A stretch of DNA of 21,401 nucleotides, taken from IMG/VR virus record IMGVR_UViG_3300006926_000034, positions 1 to 21,401 of that record; one strand, 5' to 3'. This document shows positions 1 to 7,465 of the stretch, piece by piece; position 1 is the first letter of the stretch; each line of letters begins with the position of its first letter. The notes under the pieces were generated by a model. It had not been told where the DNA came from. It searched no databases and saw nothing but the letters and a program-made list of their open reading frames with translations. Origin of the DNA: a virus. Both the position numbers and the translations under genes were made by a program.

Positions 1-222
1 AAGACAACAATAAAAAATGAAAGTTACAAGCAAAAAAAATCAGTTGTTCGTTGGAATTATAAAGTAAATGATCTTGTAAGGATAACTTATGGAGAAGAGA
101 GTATCGGTTTGATTATTTCTAACTTTGAATTTTTCTCTAAGAGAGTAGAGAAAAATTGTTTCTTTATTCTTGTTGATACTGCTGTCAAACAAATTGACGG
201 AAGATATTTACGACAGTTATAA
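1..222 (+). CDS. C-terminal part of a small SH3-barrel-like phage protein (cut by window start)
   Basis: An open frame runs from the first base to a TAA at 220-222 (73 codons before the stop) without any usable in-frame ATG, so the start lies outside the window. The visible product has the pattern xVNDLVRI followed by GLIIS and a late strand ending GRYLRQL. This resembles the short beta-rich VGDLV-type proteins encoded at 11398, 16212 and 21185. Such proteins resemble SH3-like barrels; their role in phages is unknown. It ends just before the palindrome and promoter that drive the RadA-like gene. Confidence 0.6.
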   Translation, partial: KTTIKNESYKQKKSVVRWNYKVNDLVRITYGEESIGLIISNFEFFSKRVEKNCFFILVDTAVKQIDGRYLRQL

Positions 223-229
223 CACTTAA

Positions 230-259
230 GTGTAAAAAAGAAAATTTTAATTTTATAAT
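230..259 (+). promoter_or_regulatory. Sigma70-like promoter, GTGTAA-N18-TATAAT
   Basis: The -35-like box GTGTAA (230-235) and -10 box TATAAT (254-259) are 18 bases apart, upstream of the RadA-like gene. The -35 lies in the perfect palindrome ACACTTAAGTGT (222-233), which could be an operator. The same boxes with 17 or 18 base spacing recur at several other gene-run starts in this window. They resemble T4-type early promoters, which host sigma70 reads. Confidence 0.65.
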
Positions 260-307
260 ACTAAGTAAAATAAATCACCCAAAAACTTTAAAAGGAATAT
301 TTTTAAA

Positions 308-1057
308 ATGAAACTCAATGTAAAAAGAGATGATATTGTCTTTGGCACCAACATTCTTGATCTTAGAGTTCCTGATAAACTTCGTGAGCGTTATCCTTGT
401 GGAATTGGGTATTTAGATTCTGCGTTTGGAGGAGAAGGATTTACTCCTTCAACAATGTCTTTGTTTACTGGAGAGCCAGGTGCTGGTAAAACAACATTAA
501 TGTTAGCACTAGCAAATGCTTTGACTTCACAAGGTTATACTTGTTTATTTAATACTGCTGAAGAAAGCTTATATCAAGTCAAGCTTACTTGTGAGAGGCT
601 AGATCTTTCATCTGGGTTTATCGCAGGACAAGAGTCATATGTTCCTAGACTAATTAAACATTGTGATATCCTTCGAAAAAGATATCCTAACAAACCTTTC
701 TTTTTAATTGTTGATTCATTACAAACATTAAATGACGGCAAGTATGGTGAGGAAAATACAAACAGCCAATCAGCTGTAAGATCTTTGCAGATATTAACTG
801 ATTACGCTAAAGAGCATTATATTAATGTTATTTGCATTGGTCAAGTTAACAAGAGCGGTAATATGGCTGGGTCCCAAAAGTTAAAGCATATGGTTGATGC
901 TATGATACACTTGTCTATTGAAAGAAAAGATGAGGATTTCAAAGGGTTGAGAGTTCTTGAGACTGTTAAAAACAGATTTGGTGGCGCAGGTTGGACTTTC
1001 TTCTTAGATCTGAAAAAGGAAGGGTTTAATGAAGTTGCTAGAGTTGGAGTAAAGTAG
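308..1057 (+). CDS. RadA/Sms-like RecA-fold ATPase core, without zinc finger or Lon-like domain
   Basis: A 249-residue ATPase of the RecA superfamily. Visible motifs are Walker A GEPGAGKTT (55-63), the AEESL segment (84-88) matching the catalytic-glutamate strand of RadA, Walker B FFLIVDS (131-137), the GQVNKSG...AG segment (178-188), and the RadA hallmark KNRFG (221-225). Bacterial RadA is about 450 residues, with an N-terminal zinc finger and a C-terminal Lon-like domain; both are absent here. RadA is a helicase that processes branched recombination intermediates. The stand-alone core therefore suggests a phage recombination or repair ATPase, though a DnaB- or KaiC-like role is possible. 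AAAGGA lies 5' of the ATG. The gene is preceded by a clear promoter and followed after 2 bases by the membrane protein gene. Confidence 0.88.
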   Translation: MKLNVKRDDIVFGTNILDLRVPDKLRERYPCGIGYLDSAFGGEGFTPSTMSLFTGEPGAGKTTLMLALANALTSQGYTCLFNTAEESLYQVKLTCERLDLSSGFIAGQESYVPRLIKHCDILRKRYPNKPFFLIVDSLQTLNDGKYGEENTNSQSAVRSLQILTDYAKEHYINVICIGQVNKSGNMAGSQKLKHMVDAMIHLSIERKDEDFKGLRVLETVKNRFGGAGWTFFLDLKKEGFNEVARVGVK

Positions 1058-1059
1058 AA

Positions 1060-1395
1060 ATGATAAAGGCTTTATTAGCCTACGTAATGGGTTCTTCCCT
1101 TGTATTCTTTCAACACAACCTACAGTTTATAAACGTCTACTTTAAAGACAAATCACATTTTCTTATTTTTACGTTAAGTATTCCTATTTCTTATTTGTAT
1201 TTGTATTCATGGACATATTTTGTTAATGAAAACAACGGATCTGTTTGGTCAGCTAGATTTATATTTTTTGGTTTATCATATTTCGTATATCCAATTATGT
1301 CTTATGCATTCATGAATGAAACACCCTTTACAGTTAAAACTGCACTTTGTACATTATTAAGTGTGATGATATTGGTAGTGCAATACAAATTATAA
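1060..1395 (+). CDS. Four-helix integral membrane protein, SMR/EamA-like
   Basis: A 111-residue very hydrophobic protein with about four predicted transmembrane segments (roughly residues 3-18, 34-54, 65-82 and 90-108). The second half has the arrangement GSVWSARF...NETPFTVKT, which resembles the last two helices of small multidrug resistance/EamA-type transporter subunits. That similarity is by eye, and a transport function is not shown. The start is 2 bases after the RadA-like stop, so both are probably co-transcribed; a GGAG about 11 bases upstream may act as ribosome site. It could instead be a phage membrane protein altering the host envelope. Confidence 0.65.
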   Translation: MIKALLAYVMGSSLVFFQHNLQFINVYFKDKSHFLIFTLSIPISYLYLYSWTYFVNENNGSVWSARFIFFGLSYFVYPIMSYAFMNETPFTVKTALCTLLSVMILVVQYKL

Positions 1396-1403
1396 ACACA
1401 CAA

Positions 1404-1433
1404 GTGTATTTAAGAAAAACAACATATTATAAT
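1404..1433 (+). promoter_or_regulatory. Sigma70-like promoter, GTGTAT-N18-TATAAT
   Basis: GTGTAT (1404-1409) and TATAAT (1428-1433) are 18 bases apart, upstream of the MoxR-like gene. The surrounding bases also match the promoter at 230-259: both have AAGTGTA, then an AAGAAAA run, then TATAATA and AAGTAA. The -35 again overlaps an ACAC..GTGT dyad. Confidence 0.6.
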
Positions 1434-1477
1434 ATAAAGTAATCACAATAAATCAACATTAATAAAAGGACATTAAT

Positions 1478-2560
1478 TTGAACATCAAAAGCTTTCTAAA
1501 AATTGTAAAAAATCTCCCTCCACATCATGCAGTTCTTATGCGAGCTAGTACTGGTGTTGGTAAGTCTGCTCTAGTAAATGAAATTTCAAAAGAAATCAAG
1601 TTACCGTTAATTGATGTTCGTGCATCGATTATGTCTGAAGGTGATGTTCAAGGTTACCCAGATCTTGAAGGAATGAAAGAGAAGGGCATAATGACGTTTT
1701 GTATGCCGTCTTGGTTTATTAGAGCTTGTAATGAGCCAGTTGTTTTATTCTTGGACGAGTTTAATCGAGGATTACCTGCAGTACAACAATCTTTCTTTCA
1801 AATAGTATTGGATAGACAGTTAGGCAATGATGAAAACGGCAATCCATATAATATCCATCCTGGGACGAGAATCTTTGCTGCCATTAATCATGGTAATGAA
1901 TATGATGTAAATGAAATGGATCCTGCGTTATTAAGACGTTTTTGGGCTATTGATCTTAAACCAACAAAAGCAGATTGGATTGATTGGGCAAAATCAAAGA
2001 AAGTTGATAACTTAATTATTGAGTTCTTAAAAACAAGATCTTCACATTTATTTGTTAATTTAGAAAAGGTTAAACCAGGAAATGTATTCCCAACTCCTGC
2101 TTCTTGGGCAAGATTTGATGAAGTGCTTAAGTTTAACAATATCGATTTATACGAGACAAAAGAAAAGTTTGATATATTCAATACAGCAATTGGATTTATA
2201 GGACAAGAAGCTGCTGTTGAATTTACTGATTTTGTTAAGAAATATGAAATTGTAGTAACACCTGAAGAAATTCTTAAGAGCTTTAAAGCTTGCGAAGAAA
2301 AGTTAAAAGCTATGTCAAATGATAGGATTAATTCTCTTATTGAAAGATTAGGTGAACACTCTGGTTCTAATGATTGGACAGTAACACAATCTAAAAACGC
2401 AGCAAAGTTAGGAAAAATGATTTCTGAAGAAATGCTTATACACTTTTGGTCTTGTGTTACTAAGGCTAAGAATATCAATAGCATTCAAAAGTTCCACAAA
2501 GAAATCGGACAATACGTTGTTGAAGTTGTTAACAGTAATAGAGTCTTACTAAGTAAATAA
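1478..2560 (+). CDS. MoxR-like AAA+ ATPase
   Basis: A 360-residue AAA+ protein of the MoxR/RavA type. Walker A is TGVGKS (25-30), with the first glycine position degenerate (Ala23). Walker B is VVLFLDEFNRG (88-98). A sensor-1 region AAINHGN (134-140) is followed by DPALLRRF (148-155), the usual arginine-finger helix. The start is TTG: AAAAGGA sits 7 bases upstream and there is no in-frame ATG until codon 21. MoxR ATPases act as chaperones with von Willebrand A partners to mature or insert cofactors into target complexes, and such a partner follows 9 bases downstream. The phage target is unknown. Confidence 0.87.
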   Translation: MNIKSFLKIVKNLPPHHAVLMRASTGVGKSALVNEISKEIKLPLIDVRASIMSEGDVQGYPDLEGMKEKGIMTFCMPSWFIRACNEPVVLFLDEFNRGLPAVQQSFFQIVLDRQLGNDENGNPYNIHPGTRIFAAINHGNEYDVNEMDPALLRRFWAIDLKPTKADWIDWAKSKKVDNLIIEFLKTRSSHLFVNLEKVKPGNVFPTPASWARFDEVLKFNNIDLYETKEKFDIFNTAIGFIGQEAAVEFTDFVKKYEIVVTPEEILKSFKACEEKLKAMSNDRINSLIERLGEHSGSNDWTVTQSKNAAKLGKMISEEMLIHFWSCVTKAKNINSIQKFHKEIGQYVVEVVNSNRVLLSK

Positions 2561-2569
2561 GGATTAACT

Positions 2570-3856
2570 ATGTCGAAACAAAACAATAACAATAGTATGT
2601 TAGGTACAAAAAAAGTTAGTCAAAAAAAGATTGATAGCTTTGATTTAACTCATCATCTAGTAAGCTTTCTATGGAGCGAACCTTTCTATAGCAGAATTTT
2701 AAGATCTTTAAACAAAGAAGAGACGACTACAATCCCAACAGCTGGTGTTACTTGTATAGACGGCGACATAACACTTTACTGGAACAGAGAGTTTATGGCT
2801 GGACTAAGCAAAAGTCAAGTTAACGGCTTGCTTAAACACGAATGTTTACACTTAGTTTTTGGTCATACAACTGAAAGAAGAAGAGATCCTCATCTAATCT
2901 GGAATTACGGAACAGATCTTGCAATTAACTCAACTATTCCTTCACATGAATTGCCTAAAGGCGGTTTGATTCCAGGAGAAAAGTTATATCTTGACAACGA
3001 CCAGAAATCAAATATGACTGATGACGAGCTTAAAAGATTTATGGGTTTATCAAATCTTATTGAAAGCTTCCCGAGAGATAAAACTTCTGAATATTATTTC
3101 AACAGATTAATGAGTGATCCAGATGTAAAAGAGTATCTTGAAGAAATGGAAAAAGGCTCTTCTGTTGGAATTGGGTTTGATGATCATGAAGGGTGGGATG
3201 AGATGTCAAATGAAGAAAAGGAATTGATTCAAGGTAAGATTAAGGAGTTAGTTAAGGACGCTGCAGAAGAAGCTGAATGTAGAAACTGGGGATCAGTATC
3301 ACAACATACTCGAGCTGAAATATATAAAATGTTATCAAACAAAATCCAGTGGCAATCTTTGTTAAAGAGATTTTGTGGTTATACTAAGAAAGATCAAAGG
3401 AACTCTTCAGTAAGAAAGCTACATAGAAAATACCCGGGTGTTCATCCTGGCGCTAAAAAGGTTTATCGACCAATGATTGCTGTATATATTGATGAGAGTG
3501 GTTCTGTTTCAAATAAAGAGTTAGCAGCATTCTATGCTGAACTGGATAATCTTTCTAGAAATACAGACTTTTATCTTTATAAGTTTGATCATTCAGTTGA
3601 TGACAAAGGAGGGTTTCTTTGGAAGAAAAATAAACGTCCTAACATGCACAGATCATTAACAGGAGGAACATCGTTTAAAGCTGTATCTAATCATGCAATC
3701 AAGAATAAAAGAAAGTTTGATGGTTATATAGTTTTAACAGATGGAGGTGCGCCAAAACCCGGGCCTTCATTTAGAATGAAACGATGTTGGATATTAGCCA
3801 AGAATTGCAAGTTAGCTTTTGAAGCTGACAAATCTGATGTTACAATAAACATGTAA
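2570..3856 (+). CDS. DUF2201-like protein: HExxH putative metallopeptidase domain plus VWA domain
   Basis: A 428-residue partner of the MoxR-like ATPase. The N-terminal domain has HECLHLVFGH (90-99), an HExxH zinc-binding pattern followed by a further histidine, and TDLAIN (115-120), as seen in DUF2201-type putative metallopeptidases. The C-terminal domain has a VWA metal-ion site: DESGS (308-312), GGTSF (365-369) and LTDGG (389-393). A charged linker (about 140-260) joins them. AAA+/VWA pairs remodel protein complexes; here the ATPase would drive and the VWA protein would recruit the substrate. Proteolysis is possible but not shown. The gene starts 9 bases after the ATPase stop, with AAGGATTAACT as ribosome site. 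Confidence 0.85.
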   Translation: MSKQNNNNSMLGTKKVSQKKIDSFDLTHHLVSFLWSEPFYSRILRSLNKEETTTIPTAGVTCIDGDITLYWNREFMAGLSKSQVNGLLKHECLHLVFGHTTERRRDPHLIWNYGTDLAINSTIPSHELPKGGLIPGEKLYLDNDQKSNMTDDELKRFMGLSNLIESFPRDKTSEYYFNRLMSDPDVKEYLEEMEKGSSVGIGFDDHEGWDEMSNEEKELIQGKIKELVKDAAEEAECRNWGSVSQHTRAEIYKMLSNKIQWQSLLKRFCGYTKKDQRNSSVRKLHRKYPGVHPGAKKVYRPMIAVYIDESGSVSNKELAAFYAELDNLSRNTDFYLYKFDHSVDDKGGFLWKKNKRPNMHRSLTGGTSFKAVSNHAIKNKRKFDGYIVLTDGGAPKPGPSFRMKRCWILAKNCKLAFEADKSDVTINM

Positions 3857-3879
3857 ATTAATTTATAAAAGAGATAATT

Positions 3880-4044
3880 ATGTTATATAATTTTAATACT
3901 GAGACATTTAAGTTTGTTAAAGAAAACAACAAAGTTAAATTATATCATAAAGCCCAAAATAAGTGGACCCAAGGTTGGACTTATATTGGAAAGTACGAAA
4001 ACACGCAAAAAGCAGAAGTTGCTGCAAAACAATACACAAATTAA
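3880..4044 (+). CDS. Small protein of unknown function, 54 aa
   Basis: A short frame between the VWA gene and the next small gene, running from ATG at 3880 to TAA at 4042-4044. The product is polar, with a central KWTQGWTYIGKY segment that looks like a compact beta unit and a C-terminal alanine/lysine helix. The upstream AAAAGAG is a weak ribosome site. It fills what would otherwise be a gap in a tightly packed run, which supports it being real. No family recognised. Confidence 0.55.
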   Translation: MLYNFNTETFKFVKENNKVKLYHKAQNKWTQGWTYIGKYENTQKAEVAAKQYTN

Positions 4045-4059
4045 AAAAGGATAAAAATT

Positions 4060-4284
4060 ATGATGCGTTACAAGCTTACTATTGATCGTCATGGTCTTGG
4101 AGAATATGAAAAGAGCATTGTAAACTATGTCTTTGATTCTTCTTCACCGAAAGATGCATTAAAGAGAGTTCAAGCTGTATATGAAAGATGTGAGAAAACT
4201 AACAAAAGAATTCCGTATAACTCAAAGTTATTCCTGGAAGCTGTAGCCATTTCAGCAGGTGCTGATTTAGATAAAATCAAATAA
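4060..4284 (+). CDS. Small protein of unknown function, 74 aa
   Basis: Begins with ATGATG after AAAAAAGGATAAAAATT, a good ribosome site 15 bases behind the preceding stop. The 74-residue product starts with a beta strand (RYKLTIDRHG) and continues into a helix with PKDALKRVQAVYERC and a second helix LFLEAVAISAGADLDKIK. The layout, one strand pair plus two helices, is common in small phage accessory proteins. No catalytic motif and no function recognised. Confidence 0.7.
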   Translation: MMRYKLTIDRHGLGEYEKSIVNYVFDSSSPKDALKRVQAVYERCEKTNKRIPYNSKLFLEAVAISAGADLDKIK

Positions 4285-4299
4285 AGCGCTGTTTATCAT

Positions 4300-4500
4300 A
4301 TGTTATATTACATTGGATTTATATTTATAGTTCTTTTTAATGTAGCAATATTTTACGATCAAACTCAACACAATGAAGAGATATACAAGTCAAACTATAG
4401 TTTATTTCTTTTTGTGTTGAGCTTTTTTTGTATTTTAGAGATAATGTTTTTTACTTTAATCTATGTTGTAATAAAAGATTTTATAGGATTTGTGCTATGA
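4300..4500 (+). CDS. Small two-helix membrane protein, 66 aa
   Basis: A 66-residue hydrophobic protein with two predicted transmembrane segments (about residues 3-18 and 34-62) separated by a polar loop with QTQHNEE. Its stop overlaps the ligase start in an ATGA arrangement at 4497-4500, which implies translational coupling and supports the frame. There is no convincing ribosome site before the ATG. It resembles many tiny phage inner-membrane proteins, such as holin-like or exclusion proteins, but nothing specific can be said. Confidence 0.55.
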   Translation: MLYYIGFIFIVLFNVAIFYDQTQHNEEIYKSNYSLFLFVLSFFCILEIMFFTLIYVVIKDFIGFVL

Positions 4501-5789
4501 TTACAGAAATCAATGAGTTTATAGAGAAAATGAATTCTTCAACGTCATCAAATGACAAAGTAGAAATTATAAGATTATCAGATAAAAACGTGTTAAGAGT
4601 TTTATATTATACGTACAATACTTTTATGCAATATAACATAACATCTAAAGTTCTTAATAAAAGAAAAGATCTATGTAACAAGCATACGAAATTTAGTTCT
4701 ATATTTGATCTGTTTGATTCTTTAAATCAAAGACTAATTACAGGACATAAAGCGATAGAAGAAACAAACGGGTTTATCTATTGTAATCCTACGTATGAAA
4801 AATTATTATGTCTAATGTTAGAAAGAAACTTAAAAGTTAGAGCATCAGTTAAGTTAATAAACAGAGCTGTGCCAAGTTTGATACCCACTTTTAACGTAGC
4901 ATTAGCAAACAAATATGATGAGAAGACAAAAAAGAAAGTCGATTTCGAAAAAGATATCTGGTATGTATCGAGAAAGCTTGACGGTGTTCGTTGTCTTATT
5001 GTTGTTGATGACAAAGGTAAAGCTAAATCATTCTCTAGAGCAGGAAAACAATTTCATACGTTATCCTTAATAGAAGAAGAAATAAAAAGTTTAGGTGTTA
5101 AAAACATTGTCTACGACGGTGAAATGTGTATAGTTGATGAAAATGGTAACGAAGATTTTCAAACTGTAATGAAAGAGATAGGTCGCAAAGACCACACTAT
5201 TCAAAAAGGTTTATACCAGGTATTTGACTTCATACCTTACGAAATGTTTAAAAGAGGAGATGCTACCTCAGGAACTTTTTCTCAAAGAGTTTTTGCATTG
5301 CAAAGTCTTATGCTAGGAGAAACTCTAAATTATCTAGACTTCTTAGAACAAACTCCGATATCAAATTTTGAAGAGCTTGATAAATTAACACAAAAGGCGT
5401 CTGAAAAAGGTTGGGAAGGCTTAATGTTGCGTAAGAACGATACTTATAAAGGTAAACGTTCTAATGACATCTTGAAAGTTAAAACATTTCATGACGCTGA
5501 GTATGATGTTAAAGATGTAGTTTACGGCCCGTTTAGATATATCAAAGAAGGTATTGAAGTAGAAGAAGAAATGTTAAGTGCTGTGATGATAGAGCATAAA
5601 GGAAACACAGTTAGGGTTGGTAGTGGTTTTTCAATAGAGCAACGACAAAAGTTTTTTAATAATCCACAAGACATTATTGGTAAAGAAATAACAGTTCAAT
5701 ACTTCGAAGAATCTCAAAATCAGAATGGAGAAAACTCGTTAAGATTCCCGGTTATAAAGGTTATTCATGAAGATAAAAGAAAGTATTGA
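4497..5789 (+). CDS. ATP-dependent DNA ligase
   Basis: A 430-residue nucleotidyltransferase-superfamily DNA ligase that seals nicks using ATP. Motif I is KLDGVR (160-165) with the adenylated Lys160, motif III VYDGEM (205-210), motif IV EGLMLRK (307-313) and motif V LKVK (326-329). Residues 1-130 are probably an alpha-helical DNA-binding domain, and about 335-430 an OB-fold. The frame is open 23 codons further upstream to 4428, but the ATG at 4497 has AGGA (4484-4487) at good spacing and the ATGA overlap with the membrane gene. Length is slightly below T4 gp30 (487). It probably serves phage replication and repair with the RadA-like and PolX-like proteins. Confidence 0.95.
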   Translation: MITEINEFIEKMNSSTSSNDKVEIIRLSDKNVLRVLYYTYNTFMQYNITSKVLNKRKDLCNKHTKFSSIFDLFDSLNQRLITGHKAIEETNGFIYCNPTYEKLLCLMLERNLKVRASVKLINRAVPSLIPTFNVALANKYDEKTKKKVDFEKDIWYVSRKLDGVRCLIVVDDKGKAKSFSRAGKQFHTLSLIEEEIKSLGVKNIVYDGEMCIVDENGNEDFQTVMKEIGRKDHTIQKGLYQVFDFIPYEMFKRGDATSGTFSQRVFALQSLMLGETLNYLDFLEQTPISNFEELDKLTQKASEKGWEGLMLRKNDTYKGKRSNDILKVKTFHDAEYDVKDVVYGPFRYIKEGIEVEEEMLSAVMIEHKGNTVRVGSGFSIEQRQKFFNNPQDIIGKEITVQYFEESQNQNGENSLRFPVIKVIHEDKRKY

Positions 5790-5964
5790 TCTAGTAGGGA
5801 ATCTATGCACTTTTAATAATATGTTAGTTTTAGTTATTTCAAAACATGTTATATTGAGACCATTTGGTAATAGAGAATACATAAAAAAAGAATCTTACTA
5901 CGTTCTCTTCCCGCAAGGAGGAATAGACACAGTCTCAAAAGAAAGTTTAAAAGTTATATGTTAA
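5767..5964 (+). CDS. Small beta-rich protein, 65 aa, overlapping the ligase 3' end
   Basis: Starts inside the last codons of the ligase gene (23-base overlap) and ends at TAA 5962-5964. The product (GNLCTF, LVLVIS, SYYVLFPQGG, SKESLKVI) alternates short hydrophobic strands and ends with an ESLKVI strand, like the SH3-barrel-like small proteins at 8122 and 21185. A ribosome site is not obvious; coupling to ligase translation is plausible. Function unknown. Confidence 0.5.
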   Translation: MKIKESIDLVGNLCTFNNMLVLVISKHVILRPFGNREYIKKESYYVLFPQGGIDTVSKESLKVIC

Positions 5965-6167
5965 TGATTAAGTGTGAATGGGATTATGTGTTTAAAAACT
6001 TTCCACATCACCAGAAAGGATACGTTTTTATGACAAACTTAAAGACGAACATAAGTGTAGCTGATTGTGGCGTAGAAGATTATAAAGCTAAAGGATATGA
6101 GTTGGGTTATTGTAAACCTTATATACATTGTAGGACACAAAAAAAGTATAAAATCTATGTTAAATGA
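5958..6167 (+). CDS. Small protein of unknown function, 69 aa
   Basis: Overlaps the preceding gene by 7 bases (ATGTTAA). A second in-frame ATG at 5964 shares a base with that stop, so the true start may be either, both suggesting coupled translation. The product has a WDYVFKNFPHHQKGY start, then beta-type segments and a basic C-terminus (TQKKYKIYVK) with four cysteines or histidines scattered through it. No recognised family. It is the last gene before the promoter at 6159-6187, which begins within its 3' end. Confidence 0.5.
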   Translation: MLMIKCEWDYVFKNFPHHQKGYVFMTNLKTNISVADCGVEDYKAKGYELGYCKPYIHCRTQKKYKIYVK

Positions 6168-6187
6168 TAATATATATAGTATATAAT
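6159..6187 (+). promoter_or_regulatory. Sigma70-like promoter, GTTAAA-N17-TATAAT
   Basis: GTTAAA (6159-6164) and TATAAT (6182-6187), 17 bases apart, lie 29 bases before the start of the acidic small gene. It is a variant of the GTGTAA/TATAAT promoter found elsewhere. The upstream box overlaps the 3' end of the previous gene. Confidence 0.5.
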
Positions 6188-6215
6188 AATAATAACAATA
6201 AAAAGAGGTATATAA

Positions 6216-6467
6216 ATGAAAATAACAGAAAGACGTTTGAGACAAATCATTAGAAGTGTTATAAAAGAAAACGAAAACGATCCTTATCTAGATCCAAATA
6301 GTCGTAAGCTCGAGCCAGAAGATGTTTTCCCGCCTATTGATGATGATGATAGATACCTACAAAATGACGAAGAAGATATACGCTATGATGAAGATGGCAA
6401 TCCGTATAACGCAGCTGAAGAAGTATACCGCGCTGATATGTGGAACGAACAATTCCTAGACTCTTAA
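6216..6467 (+). CDS. Acidic small protein with a basic amphipathic N-terminal helix
   Basis: An 83-residue protein of two very different halves. Residues 1-18 (MKITERRLRQIIRSVIKE) form a strongly basic amphipathic helix, a leader type I recall on many otherwise unrelated proteins of marine phages. Residues 19-83 are disordered-looking and very acidic, with DDDD and EDEED-type clusters. A similar start (MRKLLKEHFKELLKEE) is on the 727-residue protein at 19013. The leader may be a targeting or packaging tag, comparable in idea to T4 capsid-targeting sequences; this is inference. AAAGAGGT provides the ribosome site, the promoter at 6159-6187 drives it, and the terminator at 6501-6525 follows, so it may be a single-gene transcript. 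Confidence 0.75.
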   Translation: MKITERRLRQIIRSVIKENENDPYLDPNSRKLEPEDVFPPIDDDDRYLQNDEEDIRYDEDGNPYNAAEEVYRADMWNEQFLDS

Positions 6468-6500
6468 GTTATATGTAGAATAAAGTTTGTTATATTTATG

Positions 6501-6525
6501 AAGCCCGGTAATTCCGGGTTTTTTT
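6501..6525 (+). terminator. Strong intrinsic terminator
   Basis: CCCGG, loop TAATT, CCGGG, followed by a run of T (6519-6525). The G+C-rich stem stands out in this A+T-rich sequence. It ends the 6216-6467 transcript and insulates the exported-protein pair that starts at 6637. The spacer 6526-6636 holds no gene I can support. Confidence 0.9.
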
Positions 6526-6636
6526 GTATTCGCAGAAAGTCTTGAGTATTTGACGAAGCAGGGTATTAACACAGTAAATCACATACGTTTTATAAAAAGT
6601 GAAATATATTTATATTATAGTTAAACAGGAGATTTA

Positions 6637-7464
6637 ATGAAGTATAGATTTATGATGTTATTGTTGCCTTTTATGTTTAATTGTTCTGACGATCTTTCAT
6701 CTTATAAAGGATATGAAGTTGACTTTAGAGATAAAACTTATTCTGATACAAAGCACGTAGGTTCATCTTGTGATGTAAATTGTATATACTCAAGTTACGC
6801 AGTTAAGTACAACATACAGAACAAGCAGTATGATTGTATTGAAGGACCTTGCGCTTGTGTTGAAGAAGGAAATGCAAACAACTTATGTGATGTTAACTCT
6901 AATCCGCAAGACTTGTGGGAGCAAGAAGATATTAGTTCATCTCAAGAGACAATTAAAGTAGGTGTAATACCATACTACAATCAGTACGATAATATAAATT
7001 ACCCAAGTTCTACGTGTCAAAATACATCTATAGCTATGGTGCTAAGCAAATTTCAATATAAAATACATCCAGATGATATATTTGGTAGATGGGGAAAAGA
7101 TCTTGCACAGTCGCCGTCAGGATTAAATTATGTATATAAACATTATGCAACTAACAGTTCAATAAACACATACACTAATGCAACACCTGAAGATTTGACT
7201 AATGCGTTAGATAACGGTTATATAGTTATAGTGCATGGATATTTCACTTCTTTTGGACACGTTTTAATAATTAAAGGATACGATGATAGTTATTATTATG
7301 TTAACGATCCTGCGGGAGTTTGGGATGGTTGTTTTAAATGTGGGTATAGTCAAAGTTATAATGGTGTAACTCAATACCCACGTCAATCTTTAGAGAACGC
7401 AGTTTTTACATCTGACGGTTATTCTTATTTGCCTGGCTGGATCCACCTTATAAAAGGGAATTAA
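6637..7464 (+). CDS. Exported C39-like papain-fold peptidase
   Basis: A 275-residue protein with an N-terminal export signal (residues 1-16, LLLPFMFNC; an imperfect lipobox, since Asn precedes Cys16). A cysteine-rich part follows (C45, C49, C67, C72, C74, C84), suggesting disulfides outside the cytoplasm. Residues 105-272 match the peptidase C39-like (PF13529-type) pattern: Gln116 as oxyanion residue, STCQNTSIAMVL with nucleophile Cys127, GHVLIIKGYDD with His208, and VNDPAG with Asn223/Asp224. The family cleaves or modifies peptide bonds, and some members act on secreted peptides or cell walls. The ribosome site is CAGGAG. It is followed after one base by the repeat protein gene, so they form a two-gene unit. 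Unusual cargo for a phage. Confidence 0.75.
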   Translation: MKYRFMMLLLPFMFNCSDDLSSYKGYEVDFRDKTYSDTKHVGSSCDVNCIYSSYAVKYNIQNKQYDCIEGPCACVEEGNANNLCDVNSNPQDLWEQEDISSSQETIKVGVIPYYNQYDNINYPSSTCQNTSIAMVLSKFQYKIHPDDIFGRWGKDLAQSPSGLNYVYKHYATNSSINTYTNATPEDLTNALDNGYIVIVHGYFTSFGHVLIIKGYDDSYYYVNDPAGVWDGCFKCGYSQSYNGVTQYPRQSLENAVFTSDGYSYLPGWIHLIKGN

Positions 7465-7465
7465 A

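Noticed and set aside
1888-2484. Long open frame on the minus strand inside the MoxR-like gene
   Set aside because: It is a shadow of a well-supported AAA+ gene; its product is low-complexity (Ser, Leu, Phe rich) with no ribosome site or motif.
4428-4496. 23-codon N-terminal extension of the ligase
   Set aside because: It lies in the membrane protein gene, is rich in Cys/Phe/Arg unlike a ligase start, and the ATG at 4497 has a better ribosome site and an ATGA overlap.
4778-5014. Minus-strand open frame inside the ligase
   Set aside because: Shadow of the ligase gene; hydrophobic low-complexity product and no supporting signals.
6039-6245. Minus-strand open frame of 68 codons
   Set aside because: Antisense to two plus-strand genes and the promoter at 6159-6187; Tyr/Phe-rich product and no ribosome site.
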